From Orientallactaga sibirica (lineage: Eukaryota > Chordata > Mammalia > Rodentia > Dipodidae): a stretch of DNA of 64,000 nucleotides. The translations under genes were made by a program, and so were the position numbers. This document shows positions 56,890 through 64,000 of the stretch, one piece after another; position 1 is the stretch's first letter; each line of letters opens with the position of its first letter. The stretch lies in contig JAEOAD010000015.1 in assembly GCA_036365145.1 (NCBI GenBank), positions 8,735,501-8,799,500 of the forward strand, in the 5' to 3' direction. The notes beneath the pieces are model-generated. The model saw nothing but the letters and a program-made list of their open reading frames with translations, was not told the origin of the DNA and did no database searches.

Positions 56890-59355
56890 AAAATAATTTT
56901 AATATCTAACAAAAGTATTTGCTTCAGTGTCCTATGTGTGTTTTGGTAAGAAAACAAATAGAAAGCTGAGGTAACGGGACAGATGTCTGTAGATGATACA
57001 AATAGATAAATAAATAGACAGATGGTAGTAATATTTGAAAGCAAACAGTGTGATTCCAGTATTGTGTTTTGTTTTCTTTAACATTTTTGGTATGTGTTGT
57101 TTTACTTAACATTGTCTATGAACCTTTTCCATTTAATTAAAGACTATTCCTACTGACCACATGATATTCCAACATATGATAAATATTGTTTATTTAGCAT
57201 TTACATGGGATATACATGTTATTTACATTTTTCCTTCATAATCCCCTAACAATCAATTTCCTCCAAATATTTGCCTAATCTAGATGTTGGTTTAATCTTT
57301 CCACTACTATGATCATCTGTGTCTTACTTGCAGTGGATGTGTTGTGATATTTTGCACCTATACTGAGCCCCATTATCATAGGCCATTGCTCCTCTAAGTC
57401 AATTCCTAGTGATGTTACTGAACTCAGTGAAATATTATGCAAACTTTTGAGTTTGAAGACATCAACAATGCAGTTGTGTGACTTTAGAAATTTATGTAGT
57501 AGTCTTCACTTTTATTTTTCTCATTCTTATGACTATTTTCTCCAATATTGCACATTTTTACTTGCTTAGGCATTTTATAACCATTAAAGGATGACATGTA
57601 AATAAATTAAATCCAACAAATTATGGTTTATATGTGCATAAAAATGAGTGATAATTTTTGTTACTTGAAATGATTTAAAACCTTTTGTATCTTGGATTAA
57701 GTGTATGTGTGTGTATATGTATATATGTACGTATGTATTATATGTCTGGGCATGTATTCACATATATGTATATCTACATGTTTGTATAAGAGAGACTTAT
57801 AGAGGAGGGTATCTGTTTAAGATAAAATAAAATGTACTTTTTTGACAGCTTCTTTATGATAATATTGAGGCAGTGAATTACTAAAGGGACAGAAAAGGCA
57901 GGATTGTGTTTCTTCTGAGGCTAGTACTCAGGTACAATGGATGATGAGGTACCAATAGCCACTCCACCTGCTCTGCCAACTGCTGAGTGGAACTGTCAGC
58001 TTCCTATCAGGAGATGATCTCACACAGCACGGTGTAGATGCTTCTCTGTATTAGTTTTCATGACAGTATGATGGGGAGGTAGAATAGATATGCGTTATTG
58101 TAAGGAAAATTAACAACCGGTGTCTGCGAGAGAAAGAATTGAAAATGACAGTCCAGATTGAAGAGGCCTTTTGTTTGGGAATATATTTTTCACCTAGAAA
58201 TGGACACAATTACTGAAAATTAGAAATGAAGCTGGGCTTCATACAATGAAATGAGATAATTTCCCAGCCCAAACAAGTGGCTCACGTTGAAAGGAAAACC
58301 ATTAAAAATACCTAAGCAGCAAGTTAATGGGGGAGAAATTCAATTTGAAAATGAGAGAACATTTTCAGATAGAAAGGGCAGGCAGTGGAACAGTATGCTT
58401 AATGAGGTACAGTAGATATATTCAAGTTTAATCTAGATAATTTTAGATAATTACAGAAAAAGCTCGGGCTAGATTTTTTTTTCTACTCTCCTGTCCCTGT
58501 ATGATTCTAAGTATTTGACTGGTCCAATAAAAAGCAAAACCAAAAAGCAAAAAGCAGACATATTCTATTAGTTATTATTTCACATAAAGTCTTTGAGTCA
58601 AAAACTAAAAAGTTCAAAGATGTTTCTCTGGAGGTATTTAAGTGTCAATTCATGAAAGAACTGCATTGTTAACAAATAAAGCTTTCATGAAAGACATGCA
58701 ATATTTCCATTGGTACTGATGCTCCACTCTGTCCAACATTAAGTGCAGCTTGGCCATCACTGCTTGTCACCTCCTCTCTCACATTACCTATAGATTTTAA
58801 GTCTATATTAAAATACAATGCCCTGCTGACTGGTTAGTCTCTGGTAATACAGGCTGCTTCCAGACTGGTGATAAGATTTTCCATTCCTATACATTATTTC
58901 CCTGAAATCTGAAATCTATGTCTAGGCTTTGTATCTTACTGTAAGCATTTTGTGAATGTTCACAGCCCATTCAACAGATTTCAGTATTGTTTTCCCCCTT
59001 TCACTGCCACATCTCTAGGGCACCCCATGACACAGCTAGAGAGTGTGCAAAAGCAGAGAGGAAGGTGGCATAGGAGGAAATTGGTACTGACTTCTCTGTC
59101 TTGCATAGCTTCAAATCTTACAAGACACGCTTGATCTTTTCAGGCAGGCTCAAATGGGTAACTCCTAGGTTCCGAGACATGAGCTTATATTTCTTCTCAG
59201 AACTACTTAAATTTTCCATTAAGGACTTTATGAAATATGTTACCAGGTTTCAATTAAGGACAGTCTTATATGCTTCAACTGTATGATATGGAGAGCAAGT
59301 TTAGAGAAATGGTTATGAATGAGGATTTATGAAACATTTAAATCTGGCTTCAAAG

Positions 59356-59359
<4 letters not shown>
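56890..59359. other. About 2.5-kb block free of recognisable mobile elements
   Basis: Apart from a TATG/TGTA-rich run near 57700-57770, no repeat is recognised. The part at 57880-58780 is less AT-skewed than its surroundings. Frames at 58952-59134 and 59101-59286 (+) have no motif. Confidence 0.5.

Positions 59360-59434
<75 letters not shown>
59360..59434. repeat. Compound (AT)n(AC)n microsatellite
   Basis: About 23 AT dinucleotides (59360-59406) pass directly into about 14 AC dinucleotides (59407-59434), with no interruption. Confidence 0.97.
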
Positions 59435-59435
<1 letters not shown>

Positions 59436-59644
59436 ACTCTTCATGGACAAGTTGCCTTATTTATCAATATCTTTTGGTTTTGTGATCTTTAAAACAGGTA
59501 TAACAGCACTCTCTTATTCTCAGATTGTTGGTCAGTAAAAAAAATGAAGTGATCTATGGATTGTTGATTATGGACTGTGACCAGTGCAGTATTAACTGAT
59601 AACAAGTAAATTTTCATCATGATTATTAGAATAAATATAAAGCT

Positions 59645-60000
59645 CTAAAGCTCTTGCTTCTGTTAGTGACTTTCCTCAAGGCTGTGATCAAATACTTGGT
59701 ACTTTCTAGAAAAAAAAAAAAAAGAGTTTATTTCAACTTGCATTTGAAGGGTTACTTTCCATAATGTTAGGAGGGCTTTGAGGCCAGATGGTCACATCCT
59801 ATCACATTCAGAAAGAAGCTGGGGCTAGGAGCCAGGTTATGAAACTCTAAGGCCACCTCCAGGGACGCACATCTTTCAGCAAGTCTCCACCATCTAAAGA
59901 TTCCACAATTTAACCAAATAGCCACCAGCAGAGTACAAAGGTTTAAACATGTGGGCCTATATGGGACATTTTATAGTACTATTACATTTCAAGTCAACAA
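59645..60000 (-). mobile_element. MaLR-type LTR, antisense, with A14 run
   Basis: GGCTGTGATCAAATACTTGG, GAGTTTATTTCAACTTGCAT, CATCTAAAGATTCCACAATT and GGGCCTATATGGGACATTTT follow the antisense LTR order seen elsewhere in the window. Confidence 0.62.
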
Positions 60001-60568
60001 CATTTAGGCAAACTCTAGCAAATTAATTCCAGGTCTACAAGTATATGTGAGGTATGTATTAATTTACCTAGAAAGATGACATTTCATGGTTACCCTTTTA
60101 GAGAACGCAAATTTAATTTTCAGAAGTGTGATATGGTGGTCATTTCAGGAGGATACCAAAGATATAAGCCCTATGCCCGGAACTCAGACCGAATGTACAC
60201 ATTCAAGCAAATCTCAGATACCAAAACCAGTTAGTAACAACTCTATATACTAAAACAAAGCTTTACACATAGTGATGACCTCCACACAGACGATGCCAAT
60301 ATATTCAGCCCAATGTTATTTGCCAGATGAAAGGAACTACACTCGAATTACTTTATAAAAGATAAATGTGTCGTGAGCCATAGAAAACCAGGCCTTACAT
60401 ATGTTGGTGATAAAGAAAATCCTTCTCTTTTATTGCTGAACTTCTCTTCTAGTTCTTCACAAGAGGTACATATGTCTGTAATGAACTTTCAGTTAATATC
60501 TTTTGTGTCTAGAAATGTAGTAAAAGCTATAGATATCTTAGAAATGATATAATATGTCTGCTGGTTAA

Positions 60569-60595
60569 TTTTTTTTTTTTTTTTTTTTTTTTTTT
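60569..60595. repeat. T27 homopolymer
   Basis: Isolated poly-T with no recognisable B1 or B2 body on either side. Confidence 0.97.
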
Positions 60596-62056
60596 ACTAA
60601 AAGATACAAGTAAGTTCAGTTTAGATAAATTCCATACTGGGCTACCCTGACAAACAAAACAACATAAACAGTAAATAATGTTTGTATGCTCTGTGGATTT
60701 TCTTTCTTGCTTTCAATTAGCAATATTGCCTGACAATGAGCAACATAGTGAAGATTGATTCATATTTTACTTTGTCTTCATTACTATGGTCAACTTCAGG
60801 AGCATTAGAGATCTATGAGTTCTGACAGATGGAAATGAATTATACCTCAATGTAGCATCAAAATTCAGGAATGAATCCACTCAAGAAGGAAGGTTTTCCT
60901 CTGCATCAAGATAACAAGACAGCAGATTTGATAGATGTAGGACATTTCATTATATTCAGGTATTTTTCTCTAATATTTTTGTAATGGTCCCAAAAAACTT
61001 TTCTTTGGTATAAACATTTTGAGGACTTATTAGAGTTCAATATGAAAATTTCTTCCATTGGTCCATGACCTTCTTTGTAAAACATGACTAAATATGGTTA
61101 AAAAAATACTTATAGGAGCAGAAGAGTTTCTGCTCCCAAGATAACTTATTACTGTATCTGGTCATTTTCTGGATCCTCTATACTTTATCCTTCATCTGAT
61201 GGGATTAAAAAAAATAAACAGGTTATTTTGTTGAAAACTTTGGAAAGATGAAGTTGAACATATTGCCAACCCACTTTATCTCTCCTATCAAATGCTGTCA
61301 TAAAGGTGATAGCAATGGTTTGCACTTATGTTTGTGTATGATTATATTTCCACATCTAGTTCATGGAGCAGTGAACTTCATGGAGAGGAACTGTGAAGTC
61401 TAATGTTGAATGTGGACACATTTAAAGAGGCCAGGATATATGGTAATGTCTTTTTGACATTCTCTTCAGCTCAACATATAGTTTAGAATAAATACTTCTC
61501 GGCATGACTGCCACTAGGTAGCCATAGGTTGACATCTATAGATTAAACCAGAGTTTTAAGAAATACTCTAAAAAAATTGTGCAATTGCCACACAGTAAGT
61601 TCAACTACTTTTAAATTTTGGCATGGGAAGGAGAAAATAGTTTTGTGGTTAATAAGGCTGAAAAAGTGGTCAAGGGTTGAGAAACCTCAATAGAATATCA
61701 TAGGGAAGATAACAGAGATGAGACTGACATAATCCTCCTGTGTGAAACTAGGAATCAGGAAGTTGTGGATTATTTAAGCCCAGAAAAACATGTGGAAAGG
61801 CTAAGGATAAACATGAGTAAGTATAAGTATTATAATGACAGGTTACATATTATTTGAATATTTGTAATAGGAAAAGGCTAGGAATACCAGTGTAAAATGC
61901 TTAAATTAATCTTAGGCTTCAAGATAAATTCATAATTATAAATAAATACATAGATATTAACTACTCTACTAGGAAAAAGCATGCTCCCAAAAATGTATTG
62001 TATAAGGAAAAAGTCTGAGAAAATGTTCACATAGGTTATATAAATTACTGGGAGGG

Positions 62057-62075
62057 AAAAAAAAAAAAAAAAAAA
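62057..62075. repeat. A19 homopolymer
   Basis: Follows GGGAGGG. No SINE body or long 3' end is recognisable upstream. Confidence 0.97.
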
Positions 62076-62940
62076 GGCAGATTCCAATGTGTGGAACCCA
62101 GATTAGAACAAGACTCAGGGATAATCAGAGTAACTCTAAGTGGGATTGTTGTGCTCACAAGAATAAAGACAAAATGTTTTGTCATAATCCGAAATGAGAG
62201 ACAACATATTTTTACTATAGAGGACATCAATGGAGTCAGAGACATATTGTTATAAAACAAAAGTGTAAAAGGCCATTCAACAGCACCAAGGAGGCAAAGC
62301 TCCTCTTGTCAACAATGTAAACAACAAACACGTTGACACATCAAGAGGGCCTCCAGCTGTGCTTGGAGGGCAGCACCCAAGTTGGAATCACAGACAGAAT
62401 TAGGTTGATAGATGTATAGGGATATGAGGAAATTGAAGACACCCAAATATGACAGAATGAGGTCAACCAATATTTGAAAAGCAAATAGCTAGAGTTGTCC
62501 AAATTATGAATTGATGTGTTTTGCCAGTAGGATAACCTGTCACTGATGTGAAATCCGCTGTCACGAGAACACCATGGCAGGAGAAATGTTTTAGATGCAG
62601 GATAAGGAAAGCAAACTGGTTAATCCAGAAATCAGGCCAGGGTGCTCTTAAGAATCTAGAGACCATGGGTAGAGGCCTGTAATCCCCAGTATGGTGCTTT
62701 GCTGGAGACCAATAGACGCAGTAAGACCAAGAGGAATTTTAGTTGTCCATATCTTACAGAACTAGCAGTGCCCCGGGGTTAAACTTCTGATAACTAGTGC
62801 CTTCTCACTTTCTGGAGAAGGGGAGCATTGAAACAGGCTCTTCTCTCTTCTCATTTTCTTATATTTTGTCTCTTTTTCCTCTTCTGTAATCTCCTCTTCT
62901 TACCTTTTACTTTGCATTTATTCATGTGTAAGTAGGGAAG

Positions 62941-63245
62941 GTGTGTATGTATGTATACATGTTCATACGGGTGTGTGTGTATGTGGCTATGTATGCATGC
63001 ATGTCAAAACCAAAGACAATTTGATTGTCATCCTTAGGCATGCAGTTTCCCTCTGTAAGGTTTTGAGGCCCGGAGTTCACCAATTATGCTTCACTGATAT
63101 TTCAGTGAGTTCTAGTACTGAGATTATTGAGATTATAGCAATGTTCCACCATGCCTGGAATGATGTGGACACTGGGGATACAACTCAAGTCTTCATGCTT
63201 GAAAGTGAAGCACTTTATCATCTGAGCTATCTCACCACACCTATC
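62941..63245 (-). mobile_element. B3/B4-type SINE, antisense, diverged
   Basis: TG-rich tail (GTATGTATGTATACATG ...), TTTGAGGCCCGGAGTTCACC, GAGATTATAGCAATGTTCCA, CACTGGGGATACAACTCAAG, CTTCATGCTTGAAAGTGAAG and GAGCTATCTCACC in antisense B3/B4 order. Confidence 0.75.
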
Positions 63246-63287
63246 TGCTTGCCCTCTTTTCCATCTCTTTGTTATTATTCTTCCTCA

Positions 63288-63311
63288 TTTTTTTTTTTTT
63301 TTTTTTTTTTT
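63288..63311. repeat. T24 homopolymer
   Basis: Poly-T followed by non-SINE sequence. It produces poly-Phe and poly-Lys frames that are not genes. Confidence 0.97.
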
Positions 63312-64000
63312 GCCACCAGTTCTCTTTTCTTTGCCTTGTATTTTCTAAAGAAGACAGAAATATGTGACTTTTTGTTTTCAGGAAGAAATATAATAAAGAA
63401 TGATGACAGGAGATTTGGTTTAATATTTTTAAGACTGACTTGAAAATTACATATTTTCACTGAATGTCTTAATCTTTCTACATAATTTTATTCTAGAAAT
63501 ATGATAATGACAAATGATTTATATTCAAATTGTGTCATACATCTATTGGCATTTACATCAATCTTGATGTTGTCATTTGATCTTATTACATACAGAATCT
63601 CTGATAGACTGTTTTGGACAAAGCAACTTAAAATGAAATGAGAAATAGAATTTCTAGCCTTAGATACTGATCTAGCCTTGATTTGATTAATATATTGTTC
63701 CAATCCATTGTATACTTTCTGGGCATAATTGATATTGCCTAGGTAATATTTCTAGGAAGACCATGAAGGAAAGTAGTTTACTCTTGGTAAAGTTGTCTCA
63801 TGAGCTTAGAAGGAATATAAATTTTCTTCAGAGCAACCAAACCTTTGGTTAACCATAAACATAAACGTGAAGTCCAGTAAGTTAAGTGATGTGCAACATG
63901 AATTATTTGGACATGACTAGTTCCTCCCAAGTCATAGTTTTCTCACATTTGTTGAAGCCTTATTATTATAGTAAACCAAAACCCTTGTCTTCACTATATG
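63312..64000. other. Single-copy sequence to window end
   Basis: No gene seen. Confidence 0.5.

Larger units (their letters stand above)
60001..62940. other. About 2.9 kb of single-copy sequence with two homopolymers
   Basis: No gene or mobile element is recognised. It contains T27 at 60569-60595 and A19 at 62057-62075, neither attached to a visible SINE body, and a short perfect hairpin at 61115-61136. Confidence 0.5.

Noticed and set aside
62943..63443. 166-codon + strand open frame
   Set aside because: It runs through a TG-rich SINE tail, an antisense B3/B4-type SINE and T24; no domain is present.

Overview
This window looks like non-coding nuclear DNA from a rodent, most likely a dipodoid (jerboa, jumping mouse or birch mouse). 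The evidence is the repeats. There are monomeric 7SL-derived B1 elements, B3/B4-type composite SINEs, and many copies of a tRNA-derived B2-like SINE. That SINE has a GGCTGGAGAGATGGCTTAG-type head and a CT-rich region (GA-rich when antisense), a form I associate with dipodoid genomes. Rodent origin is near certain; the family assignment is an inference from remembered repeat consensuses. I found no intact protein-coding gene, rRNA, functional tRNA, CpG island or CRISPR array. Nearly all longer open frames are read-through of LINE-1, SINE, LTR or microsatellite sequence.

Layout. 1-6.5 kb is AT-rich single-copy sequence with scattered SINEs. 6.86-13.1 kb holds one long antisense LINE-1 that keeps a 3' UTR, a decayed ORF2, remnants of ORF1 and a G-rich putative 5' UTR. 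13.2-17.5 kb is dense with SINEs, an older L1 piece, an L1 3' end split by a B1, and MaLR-type LTRs. 17.5-26.7 kb is mostly single-copy, with one three-layer nest at 22.4-23.0 kb. 26.93-29.03 kb is a sense L1 whose 5' part is inverted and which is flanked by target-site duplications. 30-36 kb carries an LTR-internal-LTR arrangement of MaLR type in antisense, itself hit by a B1 and an L1 3' UTR. 36-48 kb alternates single-copy DNA with SINEs, LTRs and L1 3' ends, and includes a putative retropseudogene at about 44.8-45.2 kb. 48.6-51.5 kb is one ancient sense L1 broken by a B2, a B1 and an LTR. 52-56.9 kb has more SINEs, an LTR and an L1 3' UTR with its own target-site duplication. 56.9-64 kb is the least repeat-rich end, apart from a compound AT/AC microsatellite, one LTR and homopolymer tracts.

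No genes work together here. What can be read is the order of insertion: old L1 and MaLR layers, then B3/B4, then B2, B1 and younger L1 ends, many with visible target-site duplications. Orthology, expression and conservation could not be tested. Family names rest on recognition of motifs and on comparison of copies within the window. I did not find an undescribed system.
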